A stretch of DNA of 64,000 bases from HGM04593 sp045646965 (GTDB lineage: Bacteria; Bacteroidota; Bacteroidia; Bacteroidales; Bacteroidaceae). Positions within the stretch are counted from its first letter, which is position 1; the number at the start of each line of letters is the position of its first letter. Below are positions 15,563 to 24,294 of the stretch, one piece after another. The notes beneath the pieces were generated by a model that had not been told where the DNA came from, did not search any database, and was given only the letters and a program-made list of their open reading frames with translations. Where the stretch lies: NCBI GenBank assembly GCA_045646965.1, contig JAZRLR010000023.1:169518-233517 (forward strand), read 5' to 3'. A program made the translations under genes and the position numbers.

Positions 15563-16623
15563 TTGTCGTCGCCATTCACAATGCGCAACTGCTGACGTAT
15601 ACTCTCATAGTGTACCGTCTCAAAAATTTCGTGCACGGCATCGGCATCTATGTTATGCGCTGCACCCAGAGCGTGACAACGCTCCATAGTATCCTTGTAT
15701 CGGAAAGGCTGAAAGACCGTCAATCCCTTGTCTCTCTTCACCTTGCCTATCTCACGGGCAATATCCATACGCTCGGCAAGGAGCTCAATCAATTTATTGT
15801 CTATGACATCTATCCTCTCGCGATAAGGGGCAAACTCCGCCACCTCGGTCACCGAAGAGCGGCGCACCAGATTTTCGAGCATAACAACAAGCTCGGCAGG
15901 TGTAAACTGCTGACGGGCATCGCTCAAAGCACAGGCGGGGTTATTGTGAACCTCAATCATAAGACCGTCGAGATTCAAGTCCATAGCCTGCTGCGAAAGA
16001 GACATTATAAGCTCGCTCTTTCCCGCGATGTGACTCGGGTCGCATATCACGGGAATCTGCGGCATACGGTTTTTAAGCTCAAGAGGAATCTGCCACTGGG
16101 GCGAGTTACGGAAAATCTTCTCGCCATACGAGGAGAAGCCCCTGTGAATTGCGCCCAGACGCGTGATTCCACTATTTGCAAGCCTCTCTATCGCCCCAAT
16201 CCACAGCTCGAGGTCGGGATTCACGGGATTTTTCACAAGCACGGGGATATCCACGCCACGCAAGGCGTCGGCAACCTCCTGCACAGCAAAAGGATTAGTT
16301 GTAGTGCGGGCACCCACCCACAGTACATCTATCCCTGCCTTCAACGCCTCCTCGACGTGCGCCGCCGTGGCCACCTCGGTTGCAACGGGCAGGGCATACT
16401 CCTTTTTAACTGCGGCAAGCCATTGCAGAGCCACAGAACCCATACCCTCGAAACACCCCGGACGGGTGCGAGGTTTCCACACCCCGGCACGAAAGAGCGA
16501 CACCCCGGCCGCTGCCAACGCAGCGCCCACTGACATCATCTGCTCCTCGCTCTCGGCACTGCAGGGGCCGGCCACCACAACAGGAGCCTTGCCTGCAAAT
16601 ATATCTATCTTGTCAATATTCAT
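15559..16623 (-). CDS. Bifunctional 3-deoxy-7-phosphoheptulonate synthase / chorismate mutase
   Basis: 354 residues in two domains. Residues 1-260 form a KDPG/DAHP-type barrel (VVAGPCSAES, VWKPRTRPGCFEG, ATEVATAAHVE, KNPVNPDLELWIGA, CDPSHIAGKS) that condenses PEP with erythrose-4-P, the entry to the shikimate pathway. About residues 265-345 form an AroQ-type chorismate mutase helix bundle (YRERIDVIDNKLIELLAERMDIAREIGKVKR) leading towards prephenate. Mutase at the C-terminus is the usual Bacteroidales arrangement and allows prephenate or chorismate to regulate the synthase. Two bases separate it from tatD upstream; it overlaps the next gene by four. Confidence 0.94.
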   Translation of the reverse strand: MNIDKIDIFAGKAPVVVAGPCSAESEEQMMSVGAALAAAGVSLFRAGVWKPRTRPGCFEGMGSVALQWLAAVKKEYALPVATEVATAAHVEEALKAGIDVLWVGARTTTNPFAVQEVADALRGVDIPVLVKNPVNPDLELWIGAIERLANSGITRLGAIHRGFSSYGEKIFRNSPQWQIPLELKNRMPQIPVICDPSHIAGKSELIMSLSQQAMDLNLDGLMIEVHNNPACALSDARQQFTPAELVVMLENLVRRSSVTEVAEFAPYRERIDVIDNKLIELLAERMDIAREIGKVKRDKGLTVFQPFRYKDTMERCHALGAAHNIDADAVHEIFETVHYESIRQQLRIVNGDDK

Positions 16624-16624
16624 C

Positions 16625-17407
16625 TTATTTTATCTTGGGGAAAAGAGATAAAGCATTCTCTGTAGTTACCTGTGCAACGTGCTCCACACTGCAGCCGTAC
16701 ACCGACGCAAGAGCCTCGGCTATGTGAGGTATATAAGCACTCTCGTTACGCTTGCCGCGATGAGGCACAGGCGCCAAATAGGGGGAATCGGTCTCAAGCA
16801 CCACGCGCTCAAGCGGAACCTTGGCAAGCACATCGCGCAGATTAGAATTCTTGTATGTGAGCACACCGCCCACACCCAAATAAAAGCCCTCGTGCGAGAG
16901 AAGCGCCTTGGCCTCGGCTTCGTCGCCCGAAAAGCAATGAAAGACACCGGTGAGCCCGGCAGAGCGATGTCTCTCCATCGCATCGAAGAGTTTCTCAAAC
17001 GCTTTGCGCGAGTGTATGACAAGAGGCAGGGAGAACTCCTCGGCCCAAGCTATCTGCGCTTCAAATGCCACATACTGCTCAAAGCGAAACTCCTCGCTCC
17101 AATAAAAATCGAGCCCCACCTCGCCCACGGCAATGAAACGGTCGTCGGCACGCAACATCTTCTCCATTGCATCGAGTTCTGCTTTGTAGTCGAGAGTTAC
17201 ATCGGTGGGGTGAAGCCCTATCATAGGATAGCAGACACCAGGGTGACGCTCGCACACCGAGAGAAGCGCAGGCAGTGTCTCCAACTTTATCGAGGGGAGA
17301 CAGAGACGCTCCACGCCCGCCTCCACGGCGCGTGACACCGCAGCATCGACATCGTCGCGAAACTCCTCACAAAAAAGATGTGTATGGGTATCTACAAATT
17401 TATTCAT
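16625..17407 (-). CDS. tatD: TatD-family metal-dependent DNase
   Basis: 260 residues, cytosolic. Metal ligands of the amidohydrolase-like barrel are visible: DTHTHLF at residues 6-12, Glu in VGEVGLDFYW (about 95), His in LVIHSRKAF, His in VFHCFSG, and Asp in LETDSPYLAP. Family members are 3'-5' exonucleases or DNA-repair and quality-control nucleases. It overlaps the upstream hypothetical gene by eight bases, so translation is probably coupled. Confidence 0.93.
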   Translation of the reverse strand: MNKFVDTHTHLFCEEFRDDVDAAVSRAVEAGVERLCLPSIKLETLPALLSVCERHPGVCYPMIGLHPTDVTLDYKAELDAMEKMLRADDRFIAVGEVGLDFYWSEEFRFEQYVAFEAQIAWAEEFSLPLVIHSRKAFEKLFDAMERHRSAGLTGVFHCFSGDEAEAKALLSHEGFYLGVGGVLTYKNSNLRDVLAKVPLERVVLETDSPYLAPVPHRGKRNESAYIPHIAEALASVYGCSVEHVAQVTTENALSLFPKIK

Positions 17408-18119
17408 TTTCCGTAGCCTTTTTAAGTTCCCTGCCGGTGCGATAGTAGTATATTACACCATATTCGGCACATTTTTTTATACGCGCCTCACCGGTGAAGC
17501 CCGCAAAGGCCTTCTCAATCTCGCTCCACACCTCAAAGATAATTTCGTCACCTTCGAAACGCATATCCGAGATATTGCGCAACGCCTCGGCTGTGCGTTG
17601 CTGCAATGAGTGCTGTCGGTCATACATCTCCTTGAACAGCTCATACGCCACCGACACACGTCCCATCGTGGGGTTGTAGATGGGCACACCACCCTCTCCC
17701 TGACGACGTTTCTCACCCTCGATAATCTTGGCACCCCACTCCAGAACCGAAACCTCGGAAAAGAGATTGGGCGTCGTATCTTCGTCCTGCGGCAAGCCGT
17801 AGTAGGGACGTTTGCTGCGGGCTATCTCGCCACGCATTATCGACATACTCAACACCTGTATGAAGTGCGACACATACATACGGGCACGCTTCAGCGCCGC
17901 CTCGTACTGCTCGTTGCCACGCTTCGACGACTGCTCCACCACACAGCGTTTATAAGTATCCACCTCGCGCGAAAAGCGCTCCAGGAAACTCTTTGCCTTG
18001 TAGTAGGTGTTATGCGTGAGCACATTGGTATATACACCGTTCTGCACACAACTGTTTACAGCTGTACGCAATGCGCGTATGCGCGCGAGGTCGGTTTTGG
18101 GCAGACGACGATAAGGCAT
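17400..18119 (-). CDS. Conserved hypothetical protein between polyprenyl synthase and tatD
   Basis: 239 residues, soluble, with no signal peptide or membrane segment. It begins MPYRRLPKTDLARIRALRTA and is largely helical and charged. I do not recognise a domain. Similar proteins seem to occur in this position in other Bacteroidales, which suggests a housekeeping role, but that is recall rather than a search. It starts one base after the polyprenyl synthase stop and overlaps tatD by eight bases. Confidence 0.72.
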   Translation of the reverse strand: MPYRRLPKTDLARIRALRTAVNSCVQNGVYTNVLTHNTYYKAKSFLERFSREVDTYKRCVVEQSSKRGNEQYEAALKRARMYVSHFIQVLSMSIMRGEIARSKRPYYGLPQDEDTTPNLFSEVSVLEWGAKIIEGEKRRQGEGGVPIYNPTMGRVSVAYELFKEMYDRQHSLQQRTAEALRNISDMRFEGDEIIFEVWSEIEKAFAGFTGEARIKKCAEYGVIYYYRTGRELKKATENE

Positions 18120-18120
18120 A

Positions 18121-19095
18121 TCAAAGATTTCTGTTCAACAGCGAATCGACAAAGCTCTTGAGATAGATTTTATTATCGGCGGGCACCGAAAGATTCTCGA
18201 TATATTTGTCACATTTTGCAAAGAGCTCTCGTATGCGCTCCTCGCATATAGCTTTTATGCCCAGCTCATTGTAAAGGGCGGTAAAGTATGCCACCTTCTC
18301 GTCGGCATCGCAGCAGGCGTTCTCCATCCACTGTTTCATTTGAGCAAGCTGCTCGGGAGATGCAAGCTCCATAGCTTTTATGAGCAGGAAAGTCTTTTTA
18401 TTGCAACGTATGTCGCCGCCAATCTTCTTGCCAAAGAGCGCAGCGTCGCCATACACGTCAAGCAGGTCGTCCTGCAACTGAAAGGCAAGTCCCATAGTTT
18501 CTCCGTAGTCATAGAGATTCTGCAAATCCTCGTCCGACGCACCGGCCATAACACCTCCCATCTTGAGAGAGGCCGCCATAAGCACCGATGTCTTGAGGCG
18601 TATCATTTCGAGGTACTCGGCCTCGGCCACGCTCTCACGTTTCTCAAACTCAAGGTCATACTGCTGTCCGTCGCCAATCTCCTTGGCTGTCTCGGTAAAG
18701 AGAGCAAGCATCGCAGGCAATTTATCGGCAGGCGCGTGTGCAAGAAACTCGTAAGCGAGCACAAGCATTGTATCGCCCGAAAGTATGGCAGCCGTGTCGC
18801 CCCACTTGGCACACACGGTGGGTTTTCCGCGACGTATATCGGCACGGTCCATCACATCGTCGTGTATGAGCGTATAGTTGTGATAGGTCTCCATAGCCAC
18901 AGCGGGATAGAGCGCGGGGGTTATATCCTCCTTATACAAATTATAGGCCATAAGGCACAGCACGGGGCGCACACGCTTGCCACTCTGCTCTATGGTATAT
19001 CTTATAGGCTTATACAGTTCAAGCGGTTCACGCTCAAATTTCAAATTATCTATAAACTCGTTTACGGTCTCTCGTACCTGTTCCCAGCTATACAT
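18121..19095 (-). CDS. Trans-polyprenyl diphosphate synthase (FPP/GGPP type)
   Basis: 324 residues. Both Asp-rich motifs are present: the first in LIHDDVMDRADIRRGKPTV (about residues 77-95) and the second in FQLQDDLLDVYGD (about 206-218). These bind Mg2+-diphosphate when allylic primers are elongated with isopentenyl diphosphate. GKRVRPVLCL near residue 38 is also typical. Product chain length cannot be read from sequence. No good promoter is seen in the 30 bases between its start and the TonB terminator, so read-through from tonB may contribute. First gene of a tightly packed leftward cluster. Confidence 0.93.
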   Translation of the reverse strand: MYSWEQVRETVNEFIDNLKFEREPLELYKPIRYTIEQSGKRVRPVLCLMAYNLYKEDITPALYPAVAMETYHNYTLIHDDVMDRADIRRGKPTVCAKWGDTAAILSGDTMLVLAYEFLAHAPADKLPAMLALFTETAKEIGDGQQYDLEFEKRESVAEAEYLEMIRLKTSVLMAASLKMGGVMAGASDEDLQNLYDYGETMGLAFQLQDDLLDVYGDAALFGKKIGGDIRCNKKTFLLIKAMELASPEQLAQMKQWMENACCDADEKVAYFTALYNELGIKAICEERIRELFAKCDKYIENLSVPADNKIYLKSFVDSLLNRNL

Positions 19096-19125
19096 ATTAT
19101 AAATTATATAAGGTGTTATTAATGA

Positions 19126-19160
19126 AAAAAGAGGCTACACAACATCGGCAGCCTCTTTTT
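19126..19160 (-). terminator. Terminator after the tonB gene
   Basis: AAAAAGAGGCT (19126-19136) pairs with AGCCTCTTTTT (19150-19160). On the minus strand the hairpin is followed by a U-run. It sits between the TonB gene and the start of the polyprenyl synthase gene. Confidence 0.75.
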
Positions 19161-19174
19161 AGATATCTGTAGAA

Positions 19175-19906
19175 TTATTTCAAGCGGAAGGTCACCGGCA
19201 AAGTAAAGCGCACGCGCACTGCCTTACCTGACTGTTTACCGGGTTTCCAGTTGGGCATCGACTTTACAACGCGCACTGCCTCTTTATCGAGATAGGGGTC
19301 GCTTGAGCTCTTGAGTACCTCAACGTCCTGAATTGAACCGTCGGCATTTACCACAAAGTTAATGAATGAACGTCCCTGTGAACCGTTCTCGCGTGAAATA
19401 CGGGGGTAGTTGATGTTATCTTTGAGATATTTCATCAAAGCCTGCATACCGCCGGGGAACTCGGGCTGCTCCTCTACAATCTGGTGGATAGTCTCCTCCT
19501 CGGGGATATCCTCAACCACAATGTTACCTACGTCGGCAATCTCAACAACCTCACCGGTCTCCTCAACCGATGCGAGCTCGCTCTCCTCGATTTCGGCGTC
19601 ATCCTCTACAATCTCCAGGATTTCTGTAATCTGCTTTGCCTGGGGAGGAGGAGGAACCACCTTTTTCTCGGGAAGGGTGATAGGCACCATAATCTCCTCT
19701 TCGAGAAGCACTCCGGCGCTTACAATCTCACCGCTATGCTTTGTTTCTGTGGCTGTCCACTCGAAAGCCACAAACAAGATGGCGAAAACCATAATGTAAC
19801 CGATGAGCAGCCACATTGTTTTGTCTTTTTCAAGATTCGCCTTGGCACTCTTCTTTACTTCGAGAAGACTGCTTTCACTCACTTTTTGTTTTTCGATTTT
19901 ATTCAT
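19175..19906 (-). CDS. tonB: Energy transducer TonB
   Basis: 243 residues from the ATG at 19906, preferred over one 14 codons upstream because MNKIEKQK gives the normal short cytoplasmic tail. One transmembrane anchor (about residues 36-53) is followed by a linker with VVPPPPQAK and an acidic stretch. The C-terminal TonB_C domain starts at EEQPEFPGGMQALMKYL and ends MPNWKPGKQSGKAVRVRFTLPVTFRLK. It links ExbBD energy to outer-membrane receptors. Monocistronic, with a TATTTTTG-like -7 box upstream. The C-terminal domain is clearly related to the one inside the fusion protein at 46489-48648. Confidence 0.93.
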   Translation of the reverse strand: MNKIEKQKVSESSLLEVKKSAKANLEKDKTMWLLIGYIMVFAILFVAFEWTATETKHSGEIVSAGVLLEEEIMVPITLPEKKVVPPPPQAKQITEILEIVEDDAEIEESELASVEETGEVVEIADVGNIVVEDIPEEETIHQIVEEQPEFPGGMQALMKYLKDNINYPRISRENGSQGRSFINFVVNADGSIQDVEVLKSSSDPYLDKEAVRVVKSMPNWKPGKQSGKAVRVRFTLPVTFRLK

Positions 19907-20114
19907 ATTGTAATTTGTATATATTTTCCAACGGACAAAAATAAACAATATTTTTCAATACTCCCATTTAAACACATCTTTTTTTTTATTTTATAAAGAT
20001 TTTATTTACCCGACACATCATAAATATGTTATTTTTCAGTTAATTCTATGTGTGGTTTGCTATTTTGTCCGCAATTTATTTTCGGGTATGGGAGCAAAAC
20101 AAGAAAAAAAGCAT

Positions 20115-20122
20115 TATCTTCG
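20115..20122 (+). promoter_or_regulatory. Candidate -7 box TATCTTCG upstream of porQ
   Basis: TATCTTCG matches TAnnTTTG except for C at the seventh base and lies 28 bases before the chosen porQ start. No TTTG is found 19-20 bases upstream. The same variant occurs before three other genes in the window. It argues against the longer porQ reading frame starting at 20048. Confidence 0.4.
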
Positions 20123-20149
20123 CATTACATTCATTACATAGATATTTTA

Positions 20150-21151
20150 ATGAAGAACAGTTTTTCGACATTCAAGCAGTTATTTATATTGACAATTCTC
20201 CTCACAGCCCTGCCGCTCACCGTGGCAAAAGCGCAAACAGGGGAAATTGCCTTCAACTTCCTGCGTCTGCCGCAGTCGGCGCACGCAGCTGCGCTGGGCG
20301 GCGAAAACATCACCCTCATCGACGACGACATAACCCTCGCGGCACACAACCCTGCCCTGCTCATAAACACATCGCACAATACATTGAACTTCAGCTATAT
20401 AACCTATATGAGCGACAGCAAAACAGCAGGCGCCGCATATAGCAGGGTTTTCAACGACAAAGCCGCCGGAGCCATCTTTGCGCGCTATGTCGATTACGGC
20501 GAGTTCGAGGGGTACACCGAGGAGAATATCTACACCGGCACGTTCACCGCAAAAGATATGGAATTTGCAGCGGTATACAGCCACCTGTTGAGCGAGAAAT
20601 GGAGCGGCGGTGTCACCGCAAAATTCATCTACTCAAAGTATGAGACAATGAGTTCCATAGCCTTGGGCGTAGACCTTGGACTAAATTATTACGACAGCGA
20701 GCAGGATTTGTCGGCTTCGTTGGTTGTAAAGAATCTTGGAGCGCAGATTACCGCCTTTGAAGATAAAACGGAGAATATGCCCTTCGACATACAATTAGGA
20801 GTGAGCAAACGCCTCTCGCACGCTCCTGTGCGCCTGTCGGCCACGCTGAACAATCTGCACAAATGGGGCGCCGACGACTTCTACAATGCCGACGGTAAAA
20901 AAGATGACTTCGGCGAGATGCTTTTCAAGCACATAACCCTGGGTGTGGATTTCCTTTTCAGCGAGAGATTCTACGCAGCACTCGGATATAACTACCGCAC
21001 ATCCAAGGAGTTGTCGAGCGACGGCAGCAAATGGGACGGTTTCAGCCTGGGAGCAGGCCTCAATATAAAGAAATTCAAATTAGGCGTTTCATACAGCAAG
21101 CTGCACATCTCATCGTCGTCGCTGCTGTTCAACGCATCTTATACCTTATAA
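20150..21151 (+). CDS. porQ: Type IX secretion system protein PorQ
   Basis: 333 residues from the ATG at 20150; upstream in-frame codons would precede the likely transcription start. The signal peptide (MKNSFSTFKQLFILTILLTA to AKAQ) is followed by GEIAFNFLRLPQSAHAAALGGENITLIDDDITLAAHNPALL, the PorV/PorQ-type outer-membrane barrel signature. PorQ helps PorZ place the A-LPS-attaching machinery of the T9SS at the cell surface (known from Porphyromonas). It heads the operon porQ-cmk-ispH-pfkA; the porQ-cmk-ispH order is also seen in other Bacteroidales. Confidence 0.88.
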   Translation: MKNSFSTFKQLFILTILLTALPLTVAKAQTGEIAFNFLRLPQSAHAAALGGENITLIDDDITLAAHNPALLINTSHNTLNFSYITYMSDSKTAGAAYSRVFNDKAAGAIFARYVDYGEFEGYTEENIYTGTFTAKDMEFAAVYSHLLSEKWSGGVTAKFIYSKYETMSSIALGVDLGLNYYDSEQDLSASLVVKNLGAQITAFEDKTENMPFDIQLGVSKRLSHAPVRLSATLNNLHKWGADDFYNADGKKDDFGEMLFKHITLGVDFLFSERFYAALGYNYRTSKELSSDGSKWDGFSLGAGLNIKKFKLGVSYSKLHISSSSLLFNASYTL

Positions 21152-21157
21152 ACATTT

Positions 21158-21850
21158 ATGAAAAAAATAGTTATTGCAATCGACGGATTTTCATCGTGCG
21201 GAAAGAGCACAATGGCAAAAGCACTTGCCCGTAACATCGGCTACCTCTATTTCGACAGCGGAGCAATGTACCGCGCCGTGGCACTCTACTGCCTTAACAA
21301 CGGCCTCATCGAGGGAGAGAAGATAGACACAGAGAGACTGCGCAACAGCCTCGGCGATATAAACATCACCTTTGAGGCGGATGCTGTCACAAAGAACTCG
21401 AACACCCTGCTCAACGGCGTGAACGTGGAGCACGAGATACGCTCGCTCGAGGTGTCACGTATGGTGAGCCAGGTGGCTGCGCTCGACTTTGTGCGCACCG
21501 AAATGGTTGAGCAGCAGCGTCGTATGGGCAAGCAGAAAGGCATTGTAATGGACGGTCGCGACATAGGCACCACTGTATTCCCCGATGCAGAGCTCAAGAT
21601 ATTTGTCACCGCATCGGCCGAGGTGCGTGCACGCCGCCGCTACGACGAGCTCACAGCCCGTGGTGACAACCCCGACTTTCAGGAGATTCTCGACAATGTG
21701 CTGCAGCGCGACCACATCGACCAGACACGCGAGGTGAGCCCCCTGAAAAAAGCCGACGACGCCCTTCTGCTCGATAACAGCAATATGACACGCGAAGAAC
21801 AGCAGCAGTGGCTCATAGAACAATACACAGCACGCACAGAACAATGTTAA
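21158..21850 (+). CDS. cmk: Cytidylate kinase
   Basis: 230 residues. Phosphorylates CMP and dCMP using ATP in the cytosol. P-loop IDGFSSCGKSTMAKALA at residues 6-22, FDSGAMYRAV substrate region, KGIVMDGRDIGTTVFPDAELKIFVTA motif, and the lid region RARRRYDELTARGD. It starts 6 bases after porQ and overlaps ispH by seven bases, so the genes are probably translated in a coupled fashion. Confidence 0.97.
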   Translation: MKKIVIAIDGFSSCGKSTMAKALARNIGYLYFDSGAMYRAVALYCLNNGLIEGEKIDTERLRNSLGDINITFEADAVTKNSNTLLNGVNVEHEIRSLEVSRMVSQVAALDFVRTEMVEQQRRMGKQKGIVMDGRDIGTTVFPDAELKIFVTASAEVRARRRYDELTARGDNPDFQEILDNVLQRDHIDQTREVSPLKKADDALLLDNSNMTREEQQQWLIEQYTARTEQC

Positions 21851-22722
21851 GAATAGAAATAGACGAACATTCGGGCTTTTGTTTCGGTGTGACCACCGCC
21901 ATACAGAAAGCCGAGGAGGAGCTGCAGCAGGGCGGCACCCTCTACTGCCTTGGCGACATTGTGCACAACGGCATAGAGTGTGAGAGACTCAAAAAGATGG
22001 GCCTTATAACCATAGACCACACAACCTTTGCCCGGCTACACGACGCGAAAGTGCTGCTGCGCGCCCACGGCGAGCCGCCCGAAACATACGAAACAGCACG
22101 CAAAAACAACCTCGAACTTATCGACGCCACCTGCCCCGTTGTGCTCAAGCTGCAGCAGCGCATAAAGCAAAAGTGGCAAAGCACAGCCGACGAGGAGCGA
22201 CAGATAATAATCCACGGACAGGCAGGACACGCCGAAGTGCTCGGCCTTGTGGGGCAGACACGCGGCGAAGCCATCGTTGTGGAAAACCCCTCACAGATAG
22301 ACAAGGTAGCCACAGACAAGAACACCTATATATACTCACAGACAACCAAGTCGCTCGAGGGGTACAAGCAGATTGTGGAAGCCATAGGAGAACGCATAGC
22401 CGAGGGCTGCAAAACCGAGTCGTTCGACACCGTGTGCCGCCAGGTGGCCAACCGTATGAGCGGCATCGGAGAGTTTGCCAAGAGCCACGAGCTGATATTC
22501 TTCGTGTGTGGCCGCAAAAGCTCCAACGGAAAAATCCTCTTCAACGAGTGCAAGCGTGTAAACCCCAACTCGCACCAGATTGAGAGCCCCGCCGAGATAG
22601 ACCTCGCGCTCACCGACAAGGTGGAGTCGATAGGTATATGCGGAGCGACCTCCACCCCCAAGTGGCTTATGGAGAATTGCAAACAAGAAATACTCAAGTA
22701 CAAAAACCATAAAACAACCTAA
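21844..22722 (+). CDS. ispH: 4-hydroxy-3-methylbut-2-enyl diphosphate reductase
   Basis: 292 residues from the ATG at 21844, chosen because MLRIEIDEHSGFCFGV is the normal IspH N-terminus; a longer frame adds 12 unlikely residues. The [4Fe-4S] ligands are Cys13, Cys97 (DATCPVV) and Cys198 (DTVCRQ), matching E. coli Cys12/96/197. Last step of the MEP isoprenoid pathway, giving IPP and DMAPP, which the polyprenyl synthase at 18121-19095 consumes. It overlaps cmk and is one base before pfkA. Confidence 0.97.
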   Translation: MLRIEIDEHSGFCFGVTTAIQKAEEELQQGGTLYCLGDIVHNGIECERLKKMGLITIDHTTFARLHDAKVLLRAHGEPPETYETARKNNLELIDATCPVVLKLQQRIKQKWQSTADEERQIIIHGQAGHAEVLGLVGQTRGEAIVVENPSQIDKVATDKNTYIYSQTTKSLEGYKQIVEAIGERIAEGCKTESFDTVCRQVANRMSGIGEFAKSHELIFFVCGRKSSNGKILFNECKRVNPNSHQIESPAEIDLALTDKVESIGICGATSTPKWLMENCKQEILKYKNHKTT

Positions 22723-22723
22723 A

Positions 22724-23710
22724 ATGAAACACAAAATCAACTGCGTGGGCATCCTCACATCGGGTGGCGACGCTCCCGGAATGAACGCCGGCATCCGCGC
22801 CGTGACACGCGCCTGCATCTATCACGGTATAAAGGTCAAAGGTATCTATCGCGGATACAAAGGCCTCATCACCGGCGAGATTAAAGAGTTCAAGACAGAG
22901 AACGTAAGTAACATCATCCAGCGAGGCGGAACAATCCTCAAGACAAGCCGCTGCGACGAGTTCAAGACCGAAGAGGGACGTGCCACAGCATACGCCACAC
23001 TGCAGAAAGAGGGCATCGACGCCCTTGTGGTAATAGGTGGCGACGGCTCCATCACCGGAGCATACAACCTCGCACGCGAATACGACATCCCTTGCATCGC
23101 GCTGCCCGGAACCATCGACAACGACCTCTACGGCACCGACACAACCATCGGCTACGACACCGCGCTCAACACCATTATGGAATGCGTGGATAAGATACGC
23201 GACACTGCGTCGTCTCACGAGCGCCTCTTCATTGTAGAGGTTATGGGACGCGACGCCGGTTTCCTTGCCCTCAACGGTACACTTGCCACAGGAGCCGAGG
23301 CCTGCGTTCTCCCTGAAATAGACCCCGAGTTTGAGCGCATCAACCAATTCATTGCCAACGGATTGCGCCGTACAAAGAGCAGCAGTATCGTACTCTTTGC
23401 CGAGGGACGCGAAAAAGATTACAATATTATGGAGGTTGCCGAGGGTATGCGTCAGAAATTCCCCGAGCTCGACGTGAGAGTATCTATTCTGGGATACCTG
23501 CAGCGCGGCGGCAGCCCCACAGCCAACGACCGCATTCTGGCAAGCCGCTTGGGCGTGGCAGCGATAGACGCTCTGCTCGAGGGACAGCGCAACGTAATGA
23601 TTGGCTTGCGCAATAACGAGATTGTATATATCCCCTTCACCAAGGCAATCAAGGACGACAAACCCATCGACCGTGAGACCGTGCGTGCACAGGAGATTCT
23701 CGCATCATAA
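22724..23710 (+). CDS. pfkA: ATP-dependent 6-phosphofructokinase
   Basis: 328 residues, typical of the bacterial ATP-PFK. TSGGDAPGMNAGIRAV (residues 10-25), VVIGGDGSITGAYNLA (around 104), the catalytic PGTIDNDLYGTDTTIGYDTA and MGRDAGFLAL are all present. The Gly in the GGDG motif is usual for ATP rather than pyrophosphate use. Commits fructose-6-phosphate to glycolysis. Last gene of the porQ operon, followed by a perfect palindrome terminator. Confidence 0.96.
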   Translation: MKHKINCVGILTSGGDAPGMNAGIRAVTRACIYHGIKVKGIYRGYKGLITGEIKEFKTENVSNIIQRGGTILKTSRCDEFKTEEGRATAYATLQKEGIDALVVIGGDGSITGAYNLAREYDIPCIALPGTIDNDLYGTDTTIGYDTALNTIMECVDKIRDTASSHERLFIVEVMGRDAGFLALNGTLATGAEACVLPEIDPEFERINQFIANGLRRTKSSSIVLFAEGREKDYNIMEVAEGMRQKFPELDVRVSILGYLQRGGSPTANDRILASRLGVAAIDALLEGQRNVMIGLRNNEIVYIPFTKAIKDDKPIDRETVRAQEILAS

Positions 23711-23730
23711 AAAAGCGATAACCATTTACA

Positions 23731-23766
23731 AGATGAGAGCGTGCCCTGCAGGGCACGCTCTCATCT
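23731..23766. terminator. Perfect 36-base palindrome, shared terminator overlapping a coding end
   Basis: AGATGAGAGCGTGCCCTG followed immediately by its exact complement. It lies between the convergent pfkA and formyl-THF cyclo-ligase genes. Its right end covers the last two codons (stop included) of the leftward gene at 23761-23766. There is no long T-run on either side. Confidence 0.75.
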
Positions 23767-24294
23767 GCTTATAACTTCGTCCATTGCAATGTCGTGCGGT
23801 TCACAGGGAAGCGCGTCGGCAATCTGTTGCGCATAACAGACACCTATTTTGCGAGCTCTGAACCCCGGCTGCGACATATAGCGGTCATAGAACCCCTTGC
23901 CTCGCCCCATACGTTTGCCATCGGGTGTAAAGACAACGCCCGGCACCACCATCACATCAATCTCCGAAGGTATGGCAGGAGTGCCTTCGGCAGGTTCCAT
24001 AATTCCAAAAGCACCCTTGTGCAACGAAGAGGGCGAGTATTTGTAAAAGTTCATCACCTCGCCCTCAATGCGCGGGAGAAGCACCGTGCGGCCCTCCGCA
24101 AGAATATCAATTATCTCACCTATCTGCGGCTCGTCGGGCAGAGGCGAAAAGAGGGCAAGCACCCTTGCGTCTCTCACCGAGGGGTGCACCACAAGGGCAA
24201 GCGCAATCATTGTAGACTGTTGCGCCTTCTCTGCCTCGCTCATCTGCTTGAGAGCAGCACGCACCCTGCTGCGTAGTTCCTTTTTATCCATCAC
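23761..24294 (-). CDS. 5-formyltetrahydrofolate cyclo-ligase
   Basis: 177 residues. Converts 5-formyl-THF to 5,10-methenyl-THF with ATP. The family motif VVPGVVFTPDGKRMGRGKGFYDRYM is at about residues 116-140, and the N-terminal KKELRSRVRAALKQMS helix is typical. It overlaps meaB by four bases at its start. An in-frame Met at codon 2 is an equally good start. It ends inside the shared palindrome. Confidence 0.94.
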   Translation of the reverse strand: MMDKKELRSRVRAALKQMSEAEKAQQSTMIALALVVHPSVRDARVLALFSPLPDEPQIGEIIDILAEGRTVLLPRIEGEVMNFYKYSPSSLHKGAFGIMEPAEGTPAIPSEIDVMVVPGVVFTPDGKRMGRGKGFYDRYMSQPGFRARKIGVCYAQQIADALPCEPHDIAMDEVISR

